From Planctomycetota bacterium (GTDB lineage Bacteria > Planctomycetota > JAJSAM01 > JAJVHW01), in contig JAJRPF010000026.1 in the NCBI GenBank assembly GCA_024280885.1, positions 1-64,000 of the forward strand: 64,000 bases of DNA, given 5' to 3'. Positions within the stretch are counted from its first letter, which is position 1, and each line of letters opens with the position of its first letter. Below, in pieces: positions 49,035 through 57,369 of the stretch. The notes beneath the pieces were generated by a model. It ran no database searches and was not told where the DNA came from. It saw nothing but the letters and a program-made list of their open reading frames with translations. The translations under genes were made by a program, and so were the position numbers.

Positions 49035-51626
49035 CTACTCGTCTGACGCAGTCGTTGCGTCCACGCGGGCCGTGAGCTGTTCGAGGGCGTCCTCGAGTTT
49101 CCGCACGGTCTTGCGCAAGCCGTCGAGGGCCTCGTCCTTCGCACCGGGCTTCTTCGCTCCGACTGCGCGCAATCCGGCGACCGTCCTGTTCACTGTCGCC
49201 CGATCCTGATCTGAGAGCCGCAACTTGTACAACTCGAGCGCGCCGATTGCGGCGGGTTCGCCCAGTGCCGCCAGACCGGTCATTGCGCCCTCGCGAACGC
49301 GATCGATCGGGTCGCGCAGGAGATCTTCCAGGTGCTCACGAACGGCCGTGCGCTCGTGCTGCTCGATGAAACGACCGGCGGCGCCGAGAGCCATCCCGGA
49401 AAAGCGGCGCGCGCGGTTGGAACACGAGCCCGGGGCAGTCAACTCGGAGAGGACGCTGACGGCGTCGTCGTGACGACTCGCGGCGAGAGCTCGTAGTGCG
49501 CCTCCCTGTCCTATCCCATACGGATCGTGGGAGGTGTGCGCGGCCTGCTTCAGCAACTCGATCGGCGCCTCCTTGCGTTGCGCGCCGAGCGCCTCGAACG
49601 CGGCTGACCGCGCCCGGTAGAGGTCGATCCCGGCAGCAAGTCGTGCCTCGATTGCAGAACGGATCTCGGCAGCACGAATGCCTCCGGCCGCGCGCAGAAG
49701 CGACTCCAGCACCATGCCATCGTTCTCGGTCGCGATGATATCCGCCAACGCCTCGATAGCGGCCTGGCTTGCCGCCTCGGCGAGCGCTTCGGCCATCCGC
49801 ACGCGCACTCCCCAGAACTGCTCGTTGGCATAGGCGGCGCGCACGGTCTCGACACGCTTGCGCTTCCCGCCCTCGACGAGCGTGCGCGCGGCGCGAATGC
49901 GACCGACGACATCGGGAGCATTGGTCAACTGCCGCTTCAACTTCTCTTCGCCGGGATCGAATTCGAGCTTCATCACCGTGCGGCAATTCGGGTCGATGCG
50001 GACCTGCTCCGGGTCGGCATCCATGGGGATCACGAATGTGTGCTTGGCCTTATCCAACTGCACCGTGCGCACGGAGACGTCGCTGCCGGCGGTCCAGCCG
50101 AGATCGAGCGGCAACTCGAAGATGGGCACGCCCGCCTTCTCGTCCGCCTGGGTTTGTTCGACGTTGAACGTCCCCTGTTTCAGCTTCTTGTCGTAGCTGA
50201 ACGACGCCTTGAGCTGCGGGTAGCCCTTACCGTGGATCCATTGGTCGAACCACTTGCCGAGTGAGCGGCCAGAGACCTCCTCCAGCGTGCGGCGGAAATC
50301 GGCGGTCTCGACGGTCTTCCCGGCGAAGCGTTCGACGTAGAGCCGCACACCCGTGAAGAAGACGTCGCAGCCGAGTTCACGCCGCAGCATGTGCAGACGC
50401 GAGCCGCCACCCGGATAGAGGTGACCGTCGTACATATGCCATGAGTGATCGAATTTGCGGGTGACGATGGGGCGCTTGTAGCGCTTGTCCGCTTCCATCG
50501 CGTAGCGCTCGATGTTCGTGAAGAAGTCGTAGTCGCCCTCGTCCCTGCCCTTCGAGTCCTCGAGCCACAACTGTTCCATGTACGTCGCCCACGACTCCTT
50601 CAGCCATGCATGGGCGAAGTCGCGACAGACGATGAGATCGCCGAAGTAGCTGTGCGCCATCTCGTGGACGTTGATCTGGTCCACCAACCACGTCCACTCC
50701 TTCGCCAGCGTCTCGTCGAGCACGAACTGATCGTCCCACGACACGAGTGAGATGTTCTCCATCGCGCCGCCATAGCCGGGCAGAGCGAACTGGAAGTACT
50801 TCGGGAACGGAAACTCGCGACCGAGCTTCTTCTCCATCCACGCGAGCATCTCCTTCGTGCGACCGAACGAGCGCGCGAGGTCCTCGGACGTGAACTTCGG
50901 CGACGTGAACGCTGCGACAGGGCGACCGCCGAATTCGCCGTCGTCGTGGCGCACGAAATCGCCGATTGCGATGCACGTGAGATAGCTCGGACAACGCTGC
51001 TCCAGACGCCAGTGCGCGGTCTTCGTGCCGTCGCCGTTGTCGGTCTCGGATTGCAACGCCCCGTTGGCGAGGATCGTGAAGCGCGACTCGGCAGTCAGAT
51101 GGAAGTCGAGTGCGCAGCGAACGCTCGGCAGATCGATGGTCGGCAGCCAGTGGCGCGCGCGCTCGGTCTCGTTGTCCGTCGCGGCGTACCACGAACGGTT
51201 CGGGAACGTCTCGGTCGGTTGACTGAAGAAGAGGCCCGTTGTCGGGGAGACGAGTTTGAACGTCACCTTGAGTTCACGCTTCTCGCCGTCCGCGAATGCG
51301 TCGTCCCAGTCGACGGTGATCTCGCGTCCGTCGTAGCTGTGCGAGATCGCACGCCCGGCAGGGTCCTCGCAACAGACGTCCTGGAAATCGACGGCGTGCA
51401 GGACGAGCCGCATCGGGGCACCGGAGCGCGCCTCCAACGTGTGCGTGACGGCGCCGACCAGGGTCTCGTTCGCGAGGTCGAACCGGTAGCGGATATCGAG
51501 ATGCACAGGCTCGATAGCGAGATCCGGGGGATAGACCGCGTCAGCGCCCGGTGTGGCGAAATCGCGACCGGCGCGCGATCGGCAGCAGGCATGGACCGAG
51601 AGACGGGCGTCGTGGGCGTGGTGCAT
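49035..51626 (-). CDS. M1 family aminopeptidase with C-terminal HEAT repeats
   Basis: An 863-residue protein; ATG 51626 has AAGGGG upstream. The M1 catalytic core is complete: substrate loop GYGGAMENISL, zinc motif HEMAH (321-325) and the third ligand Glu 19 residues on in WLKESWATY. The N-terminal beta saddle (VHLDIRYRFDLANETLVGAV) is typical. Beyond residue about 590 come HEAT-like repeats (QFWGVRVRMAEALAEAASQA, RVREGAMTGLAALGEPAAIG) and a short coiled coil. No classical signal peptide is present, so it is probably cytoplasmic. It lies 33 bases after the deaminase gene in the same direction, so probably one operon. Confidence 0.93.
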   Translation of the reverse strand: MHHAHDARLSVHACCRSRAGRDFATPGADAVYPPDLAIEPVHLDIRYRFDLANETLVGAVTHTLEARSGAPMRLVLHAVDFQDVCCEDPAGRAISHSYDGREITVDWDDAFADGEKRELKVTFKLVSPTTGLFFSQPTETFPNRSWYAATDNETERARHWLPTIDLPSVRCALDFHLTAESRFTILANGALQSETDNGDGTKTAHWRLEQRCPSYLTCIAIGDFVRHDDGEFGGRPVAAFTSPKFTSEDLARSFGRTKEMLAWMEKKLGREFPFPKYFQFALPGYGGAMENISLVSWDDQFVLDETLAKEWTWLVDQINVHEMAHSYFGDLIVCRDFAHAWLKESWATYMEQLWLEDSKGRDEGDYDFFTNIERYAMEADKRYKRPIVTRKFDHSWHMYDGHLYPGGGSRLHMLRRELGCDVFFTGVRLYVERFAGKTVETADFRRTLEEVSGRSLGKWFDQWIHGKGYPQLKASFSYDKKLKQGTFNVEQTQADEKAGVPIFELPLDLGWTAGSDVSVRTVQLDKAKHTFVIPMDADPEQVRIDPNCRTVMKLEFDPGEEKLKRQLTNAPDVVGRIRAARTLVEGGKRKRVETVRAAYANEQFWGVRVRMAEALAEAASQAAIEALADIIATENDGMVLESLLRAAGGIRAAEIRSAIEARLAAGIDLYRARSAAFEALGAQRKEAPIELLKQAAHTSHDPYGIGQGGALRALAASRHDDAVSVLSELTAPGSCSNRARRFSGMALGAAGRFIEQHERTAVREHLEDLLRDPIDRVREGAMTGLAALGEPAAIGALELYKLRLSDQDRATVNRTVAGLRAVGAKKPGAKDEALDGLRKTVRKLEDALEQLTARVDATTASDE

Positions 51627-51659
51627 CGGATCCCCTTCGTGGACTTCGAGCCCCGGAGG

Positions 51660-52982
51660 CTACACGCCCACCGCAATCTTGGCCGCGATCCGACGGACCT
51701 CGTTCTTGGTTGACTCGAGATCGAGCGTCGTGTGGACGCGATCGCGGTACACCACACGGCCATCGACCACGGTGTGGATGACGTCGGAACCGTGCGTCGC
51801 GTACGCCAGATGCGAGAGCGCGTGGTAGAGCGGCGTCAGGTGTGCCGCGTCCGTATCGATCACGCACAGATCCGCTCGCATGCCCGGCGCGAGTCTCCCC
51901 ACCCGATCAGCCATGCCGAGGACCGCGGCTCCGCCCGCAGTTGCGAGGCGCACGGCCGCGCCTGCAGGAACGACCTCTGGATCTCGCGTCACGCCCTTCG
52001 GTAGCAACGCGGTGAGACGAACGGAGTCCCACATGTCGAGATCGTTGTTGCTCGCGGCGCCGTCGGTGCCGAGCCCGAGCGGAATGCCGGCCGCCAGAAG
52101 ACCCGCGATGTCGGGGATGCCGGAGGCTAGCTTCAAGTTGGACTCCGGATTGAGCGAGACGCCCGCCCCCGATTCCCGCACGAGCGCCACGTCGTCCTCC
52201 GTGAGATGGACACCGTGGGCGCAGATCGTCCCGCGCCGCAGAACCCCGGTTCGATTGAGCAGCGCAGGTGGCGTCAGACCGTGCTCGTCGCGGCAGTTCC
52301 TGACCTCGGTCTCCGTCTCCGAGACGTGGATCTGGAGCGGAATTCCGAGTCCGTCCGCGACCTCGGCACCGCGCGCCAGGAGCTCTGGCGTCAGCGTGTA
52401 CACGGCATGCAATGCCATCGACGTGTCCACGAGCGGATTGCCGGCGAAGCGCTCATGGAGCGCCCGAACCTTCTCGAATGCATGCTCGGGAGTGGGGCAG
52501 CCGGGGACCGGAAATCCGATCACGGCCTGTCCCAGTAGCGTCCGAATGCCGCATGCCGACGCCACATCGCCCACCCGCTGCTGAAAAAAGTACATATCGG
52601 CGAAACAGGTGGTCCCCGACGCCAGCATCTCCGCGATGGCGAGCTGCGTGCCGGCCGCGACGTTCTCTTCGGTCGCGAAGAGCTTCTCGGCGGGCCAGAC
52701 GAACTCATGCAGCCACTTCTCGAGCGGCATGTCGTCGCCAAGACCCCGGTAGAGGGTCATCCCAGCGTGCCCGTGGGTATTGACCAATCCGGGCAGGACG
52801 ACTCCACCTCGAATCTCGTCACCGGGCTCCCAGCGTGTCCGGAGATCCGCAGCGGTGCCGACTTCTGCGATGGCTCCATCCACGACGGCGACGGCCGAAT
52901 CGGCAAGTTCCGGGAGGCCGGAAGTCATCGGTAGGACGACGTCGCCGGAGATCAGGAGGTCACAGGGCTTCTTCTCGTTCAT
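51660..52982 (-). CDS. mtaD: 5-methylthioadenosine / S-adenosylhomocysteine deaminase
   Basis: A 440-residue amidohydrolase from ATG 52982; the upstream extension is not protein-like. Metal-site residues appear in VNTHGHAGMTLYRGLGDDMP (HxH), IHVSETETEV (His), CAHGVHL (His) and LGLGTDGAASNNDLDMWDSV (Asp). These match the MTA/SAH deaminase (MtaD) subgroup, which deaminates the by-products of SAM chemistry. Related cytosine/chlorohydrolase-type enzymes are the alternative. The start codon is only 22 bases from that of the divergent yqgE gene. Confidence 0.9.
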   Translation of the reverse strand: MNEKKPCDLLISGDVVLPMTSGLPELADSAVAVVDGAIAEVGTAADLRTRWEPGDEIRGGVVLPGLVNTHGHAGMTLYRGLGDDMPLEKWLHEFVWPAEKLFATEENVAAGTQLAIAEMLASGTTCFADMYFFQQRVGDVASACGIRTLLGQAVIGFPVPGCPTPEHAFEKVRALHERFAGNPLVDTSMALHAVYTLTPELLARGAEVADGLGIPLQIHVSETETEVRNCRDEHGLTPPALLNRTGVLRRGTICAHGVHLTEDDVALVRESGAGVSLNPESNLKLASGIPDIAGLLAAGIPLGLGTDGAASNNDLDMWDSVRLTALLPKGVTRDPEVVPAGAAVRLATAGGAAVLGMADRVGRLAPGMRADLCVIDTDAAHLTPLYHALSHLAYATHGSDVIHTVVDGRVVYRDRVHTTLDLESTKNEVRRIAAKIAVGV

Positions 52983-53004
52983 CGTGAGACGGTAACCTCT
53001 CTCT

Positions 53005-53589
53005 ATGCCGGTCGAATCCTCGTTCCAGATGGTGCCCGCGGATCGCGGGACATTCCTCATTTCGTCCCCACGCCTGATGGACGAGAACTTCATGCACACC
53101 GTCATCCTGCTCTGCGATCACAGCGCAGAGGGCAGCTACGGCGTGGTCGTCAATCGCCCCGGGACACTCACCGTCGCGGATCTACATAGCGACAGCGAGC
53201 TCCTCTCTGAGCGCTCCGATGCCCTGTGGCTGGGCGGGCCGGTGCAACTCGAGACCGTGCAGTTACTCCACCGAATCGGGCCCCACATTCCGGGTTCGGT
53301 GCCGATCGTCGAGAACGTACACCTGGGTGGGGACCCCACGGTCATCCACCAACTGCTGCAGGACAGAACGGAGAGCCGCGAACTTCTGCGCTTCATCCTG
53401 GGCTACAGCGGATGGGGCGAGGGGCAACTCGACGCGGAACTCCGCGAGGGCGCCTGGGTGGTCTGCCCCGCGACCGAGGAGCTGATCTTCGACACGCGCC
53501 CCGAGTCGCTCTGGCGGCGCGCACTCCGCAGTCTGGGCGGTGGTTGGGCGGCGCTCGCCGACGAGCCACCCGATCCGTCTTGGAACTGA
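53005..53589 (+). CDS. yqgE: UPF0301/AlgH (YqgE) family protein
   Basis: A 194-residue protein, usual size for the family. Diagnostic blocks: GTFLISSPRLMDENFMHTVI, LCDHSAEGSYGVVVNRP, LWLGGPVQ and RFILGYSGWGEGQLDAELRE. YqgE/AlgH has a known fold but no settled function; it is linked to alginate regulation in some pseudomonads. Start ATG 53005 lies in the narrow divergent gap with mtaD and has no strong ribosome binding site. Confidence 0.94.
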   Translation: MPVESSFQMVPADRGTFLISSPRLMDENFMHTVILLCDHSAEGSYGVVVNRPGTLTVADLHSDSELLSERSDALWLGGPVQLETVQLLHRIGPHIPGSVPIVENVHLGGDPTVIHQLLQDRTESRELLRFILGYSGWGEGQLDAELREGAWVVCPATEELIFDTRPESLWRRALRSLGGGWAALADEPPDPSWN

Positions 53590-53803
53590 ACGGGCCGTCC
53601 GAACCGGGCATCTGTCGAACTCTCCGCGTCCCCGCCGCATTTTCGCGCCGACGTGATGAGAGTGCCGGGCTAACGTCAGACCTAGAATGGCTGGGCAACG
53701 TATGGGATACGGCGGATGGGATGCTGGGGGCCGAATTCGCCCTCGATCACATCCGATTTCAAGACATCAGCACGTGACATGAACGCTGCGAGGGAGACCT
53801 GAG

Positions 53804-54262
53804 ATGACCGAGCGAAACACGAACGAGAATCTGCCGATTGCCGAGGCCCATTGCGACGGTCCCTGTGGCGTCTACGACCCCGCCTCGGCGCGCATCGCCG
53901 CCGAAGCAGCCGTGTCGATGACGAAGAAGATCAACGCGCTTGAGGCCCCGAAGGACGGCGATCAGGCAGCGTGCGTGGCGTTCCACAACACGATCGCACG
54001 TTACGTCGCGATCAAGGAAGAGCAGGCGCATGTCGCCAAGACCGAATTGCTCATTCTCTGGACCGACTACTTCAAGCCGCCGCACCTCGAGCAGTACCCC
54101 AACCTGCACGACACGTTCTGGAAGGCCGCGAAGCTCTGCTCCGCCGTGAAGGTCGAGGTCAGCGAGACGCATGGCGCCGAGCTGATGGACGCCATCAAGG
54201 AGATCCACGAGATCTTCTGGGCGACCAAGGGCCGCGACGTTCCGTACTACACCGCTTCATGA
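53804..54262 (+). CDS. sodN: nickel-containing superoxide dismutase (precursor)
   Basis: A 152-residue precursor. A 15-residue leader (MTERNTNENLPIAEA) is followed directly by the nickel hook HCDGPCGVYDPASARIAAEA: His1, Cys2 and Cys6 of the mature protein are the nickel ligands, and Tyr9 is the gate. The rest is the four-helix bundle (ARYVAIKEEQAHVAKTELLI, FWKAAKLCSAVKVEVSETHG). NiSOD disproportionates superoxide and must be cut in front of His1. Its protease gene follows directly. The leader has no Sec signal, so the enzyme is cytoplasmic unless exported by another route. About 215 bases of non-coding DNA precede it. Confidence 0.97.
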   Translation: MTERNTNENLPIAEAHCDGPCGVYDPASARIAAEAAVSMTKKINALEAPKDGDQAACVAFHNTIARYVAIKEEQAHVAKTELLILWTDYFKPPHLEQYPNLHDTFWKAAKLCSAVKVEVSETHGAELMDAIKEIHEIFWATKGRDVPYYTAS

Positions 54263-54267
54263 AGCGC

Positions 54268-54286
54268 GTTCCGTGTCACACGGAAC
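54268..54286 (+). promoter_or_regulatory. hairpin between sodN and sodX
   Basis: GTTCCGTG (54268-54275) pairs exactly with CACGGAAC (54279-54286) around a 3-base loop, starting 5 bases after the sodN stop and ending 4 bases before the sodX ATG at 54291. No T-run follows. It is well placed to protect the sodN message or lower sodX translation, so that the structural enzyme outnumbers its protease. Confidence 0.5.
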
Positions 54287-54290
54287 ACCG

Positions 54291-54617
54291 ATGACCGATC
54301 ATGTGACAGATGACTCACGTCGCCGGCGGCGCTTCCGCGTCTCCGGCGACAGCATGTACCCCGCGTTGCGCGACGGCGACGAGGTCGATGTCGACCTCGA
54401 TGCGTTCCGCGATCGGGCGCCGCGGGCCGGCGAGATCGTTCTCGCCCGCCACCCGTTCAAGAGAGAGACGGTGATGGTCAAGCGCGTCGCGCGGATCGAA
54501 GACAACGGGCGCGTCTTCCTGATCGGCGAAGACCCGTTCGGCAGCAGCGATAGTCGCGGCTTCGGAGCACTCGCGCCGGAGCGCATCTTGGGACTCGTGG
54601 AGGTGCCGACACGATGA
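54291..54617 (+). CDS. sodX: nickel-type superoxide dismutase maturation protease (S26 family)
   Basis: A 108-residue protein from ATG 54291; GTG 54273 would add six residues but overlaps the hairpin. The serine site RVSGDSMYPALRDGDEV and the lysine site MVKRVARIED are the two catalytic blocks of LexA/signal-peptidase-like S26 enzymes. LIGEDPFGSSDSRGFGAL is also conserved. There is no membrane anchor, as expected for the SodX subgroup that trims the NiSOD leader in the cytoplasm. Position directly after sodN supports the assignment strongly. Confidence 0.93.
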   Translation: MTDHVTDDSRRRRRFRVSGDSMYPALRDGDEVDVDLDAFRDRAPRAGEIVLARHPFKRETVMVKRVARIEDNGRVFLIGEDPFGSSDSRGFGALAPERILGLVEVPTR

Positions 54618-54644
54618 CTGGGACGACATGACGGGGAGCGCACC

Positions 54645-55358
54645 ATGACGGGGACCACACTCGACGTCCTCCTCGCGGCCGCCGTCTCGATCGCGTTCTT
54701 CCACACGCTGATCGGGGTGGACCATTTCCTGCCCTTCGTGGTACTCGGCCGCGCGCAGAGCTGGTCGCTCAAGAAGGTGCTGGCCGTCACGGCGCTCTGC
54801 GGAGTCGGACACGTCCTCGGGTCGGTGGTTCTCGGTTTCGTGGGTATCGGGATCGGCGTCGCCATCGGGCAACTGGAGTGGCTCGAGTCGTTCCGCGGAT
54901 CCGTTGCCGCGTGGCTCCTCATCGGCTTCGGCACCGCGTACGCCGCATGGGCAACATGGCGCGCACTCCGCGGACGCACGCATACGCACGCGCACACGCA
55001 TGCCGACGGCAGTTTGCACACCCACGATCACTCGCATCAACGCGAGCACGCGCATCCGCACGGCAACGCCGCACGCACCACAACCTACTGGTCACTCTTC
55101 GTCATCTTCGTGATGGGGCCGTGTGAGCCGCTCATCCCGCTCCTGATGGCCCCCGCGGCCGAGAGCGGATGGTGGGAAGTCGCAATGGTCGCCGGCGTCT
55201 TCGGTGTGACGACCATCGCAACGATGACGGGTCTCGCGGCCATCGGGTACTTTGGGTTGCGATGGGCCTCCATCCCCTGGCTGGAGCGCTGGAGCCACGC
55301 GCTCGCCGGCGCAGCGATCGCTCTCTCCGGCGTCGCCATCCAGACGCTTGGGATCTGA
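54645..55358 (+). CDS. NicO/UreH-like nickel permease with His-rich loop
   Basis: A 237-residue polytopic membrane protein; GGGGAG precedes ATG 54645. Helix 1 carries FFHTLIGVDHFLPF, similar to the metal-binding HxxxxDH of nickel/cobalt transporters. Between helices 3 and 4 is a cytoplasm- or periplasm-facing loop with about a dozen His (THTHAHTHADGSLHTHDHSH and onward), typical of nickel buffering. VIFVMGPCEPLIPLLMAPA and later helices complete the fold. Placed after sodN and sodX, it very probably supplies nickel to the dismutase. Export (RcnA-like) instead of import cannot be excluded by sequence. Confidence 0.85.
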   Translation: MTGTTLDVLLAAAVSIAFFHTLIGVDHFLPFVVLGRAQSWSLKKVLAVTALCGVGHVLGSVVLGFVGIGIGVAIGQLEWLESFRGSVAAWLLIGFGTAYAAWATWRALRGRTHTHAHTHADGSLHTHDHSHQREHAHPHGNAARTTTYWSLFVIFVMGPCEPLIPLLMAPAAESGWWEVAMVAGVFGVTTIATMTGLAAIGYFGLRWASIPWLERWSHALAGAAIALSGVAIQTLGI

Positions 55359-55379
55359 GACTCTGGGGACCGGAGAGTC
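55359..55379 (+). terminator. weak hairpin after the NiSOD operon
   Basis: GACTCT (55359-55364) pairs with AGAGTC (55374-55379) around a G-rich 9-base loop, directly after the permease stop. A second small GC palindrome (TCCGG/CCGGA) follows at once. This is a plausible end for the sodN-sodX-permease transcript, but there is no T-tract. Confidence 0.3.
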
Positions 55380-55497
55380 CGGGCGGGACCGGAACGCTCC
55401 GGCACGCAGCGTGCGTTGAGCGAGGGCCGGATCAACTGTGCAGAGAACGAGCAGCGGCGTGACAGAGAGGATCGCAGACCCTTCGTCTTGACCATCA

Positions 55498-57369
55498 ATG
55501 GACCTACGACTCGACTCGATCACCCATGATTTTGGAGCCCAGCGCGCGCTCGACGGTGTCTCGCTGCACGTGCACTCGGGGGATTGCTATGGGTTTCTCG
55601 GCCACAACGGCGCCGGAAAGACGACGGCGATGCGCATTGCGCTCGGGCTCCTGCGCCCGGACTCCGGCCGCGTCATCGTCGATGGTTTCGATGCCCGCGA
55701 ATTCCCCGTCGAGGCAAGGGCACGCATGGGCGGGCTCATCGAGACGCCCGGGTTCCACGCGCGCATGTCGGGACAGCGCAACCTCGAGTTACTCGCGCGC
55801 TTGCAGGGGCTCTCCGCCAAGGCCGCGACGACCGAAGCCGATCGGTTGCTGCATGACGTGGGACTCACGCACGCGGCCGCGAAGCCCGCCGGTGCGTACT
55901 CGCAGGGCATGCGCCAGCGGCTCGGGATCGCGCAAGCGCTCGTCGGTCGGCCGCCGATCGTCCTGCTCGACGAGCCAACGAACGGACTCGACCCCGAGGG
56001 GATCGAGGAGATCCGGCGCCTACTCCACCGACTGACCCGCGACGAGGGCATCACCGTCCTCCTCTCGAGTCACCAGCTCCATGAACTCTCCGGGCTCTGC
56101 AACCGCATCGCCATCCTGCGCGAAGGGCAACTGCTCATCGAGGAGGAGACCGCGGCGCTCGTCGGCGGAGACCGGCACGTTCTTCGAGTGGGTGACACGG
56201 CGATCGCCGAGTCGGTTCTGACAGAGGAAGGGCTCGAGTTCGCATCAGACGATGACGACGTGCTGCTCGTCACGATTGCCGAGGAGTCGGCGGACGCGCT
56301 GTTGGCGCACCTCGTCGAAGCAGGCGCGCGGCCACGCTCGTTTGCGCCGCGCGCGAACTCGTTGGAAGATGTGTATCTGCGCCTCACGCGCGCCGACACG
56401 GGTGAACCGAACGCGCCCACACACGGCGCCGCAACGAAGAGCGCCTCAACGGACACCGTGGCCGACACGCTCGGACGCCCGGCGCGTGCGCGGTCGCCCG
56501 GATTCGGCATCGCCCGCATGCTGCGTTGTGACCTGCGGCGTTGGTTCGCGTCGCCCGCCGTCCCGCTGACGCTGCTGCTCCCGGCACTCGCTGGCGCCGC
56601 CGCCATCCTATTGCGACGCGCAGAGGCATCGGGCTTCGCCGCGGAGGTGCAAGAGGGCGGACTCGCGACGACAACCGACGTCACGGCGTTCGAGGGCGTC
56701 GGCCAGGCCCTCTCCGCCGGCCTGCCGGTCCTGGCGCTCGTGGCGGCTGGTCTGGCGAGCCAATCGCTGGCTGGCGAACTCGCGCGCGGCACGCTCCGCA
56801 ACATCGCGCTGCGTCCACTATCGCGAATCCACATCGCCCTCGGAAAGGCACTCGCGGTACTCGTTGCCACGGCCTTCGGCTACGCCGCGCTCGTGTTTTC
56901 CGCGCTCGGCGTGGCCGGACTCGCATTCGACTACGCCGATGTCACCGAGATCCTCTTCAACGGCGAGCGTTTCCCGCTCGTCGAGGCCGCCGAACTCTGG
57001 CCGCCGCTGCGCGAAGCGTTGTGGCGACCGGCGCCGGCCGTCGCCGCGTATGCAGGTCTCGGGGTTCTCGCGAGCGCCGTCACACGCCGCCCCGCTGCAG
57101 CACTCGCGACGGCGCTTGGTCTGATTGCTCTCCCCGATCTCTGCCGTGCTGTGCTGCGCGGCTTCCGCGTCGAGTGGGCCGTGCCGTCGGCGCACGTACC
57201 GACACCGCTCGGCGACACGTCGTTCATCGCGCACTACCTCGATCTCTCACGCGGCGTGAGTAACACGTCGTTTGCGGCAGGCAGCGCGGGCTGGGCTGTT
57301 CCGCTCGTCTGGATTACCGTGTCGCTCGCTCTCTCGACCATCGTGCTCTCCCGGAGATCCATCCGATGA
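55498..57369 (+). CDS. ABC transporter, ATPase fused to ABC-2 type permease
   Basis: A 623-residue protein from ATG 55498. The ATPase occupies residues 1-300: Walker A GHNGAGKTT (35-43), signature YSQGMRQRLGIAQAL, Walker B IVLLDEPTNGLD and H-loop LLSSHQLHE, plus the C-terminal regulatory part typical of multi-drug or lipid/Nod-type exporters. From about residue 340 a membrane half follows, with about six helices (PLTLLLPALAGAAAILL, GLPVLALVAAGLASQSLAGE, ALAVLVATAFGYAALVFSAL, WAVPLVWITVSLALSTIVLS). Having both halves on one chain is unusual for ABC-2 systems. Its stop overlaps the next start (ATGA at 57366). Substrate unknown. Confidence 0.9.
   Translation: MDLRLDSITHDFGAQRALDGVSLHVHSGDCYGFLGHNGAGKTTAMRIALGLLRPDSGRVIVDGFDAREFPVEARARMGGLIETPGFHARMSGQRNLELLARLQGLSAKAATTEADRLLHDVGLTHAAAKPAGAYSQGMRQRLGIAQALVGRPPIVLLDEPTNGLDPEGIEEIRRLLHRLTRDEGITVLLSSHQLHELSGLCNRIAILREGQLLIEEETAALVGGDRHVLRVGDTAIAESVLTEEGLEFASDDDDVLLVTIAEESADALLAHLVEAGARPRSFAPRANSLEDVYLRLTRADTGEPNAPTHGAATKSASTDTVADTLGRPARARSPGFGIARMLRCDLRRWFASPAVPLTLLLPALAGAAAILLRRAEASGFAAEVQEGGLATTTDVTAFEGVGQALSAGLPVLALVAAGLASQSLAGELARGTLRNIALRPLSRIHIALGKALAVLVATAFGYAALVFSALGVAGLAFDYADVTEILFNGERFPLVEAAELWPPLREALWRPAPAVAAYAGLGVLASAVTRRPAAALATALGLIALPDLCRAVLRGFRVEWAVPSAHVPTPLGDTSFIAHYLDLSRGVSNTSFAAGSAGWAVPLVWITVSLALSTIVLSRRSIR

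Noticed and set aside
53226..53777. Plus-strand frame overlapping yqgE and the following gap
   Set aside because: It is out of frame with the conserved YqgE sequence and Arg/Gly-rich; the part after 53589 is too short to judge as a gene.
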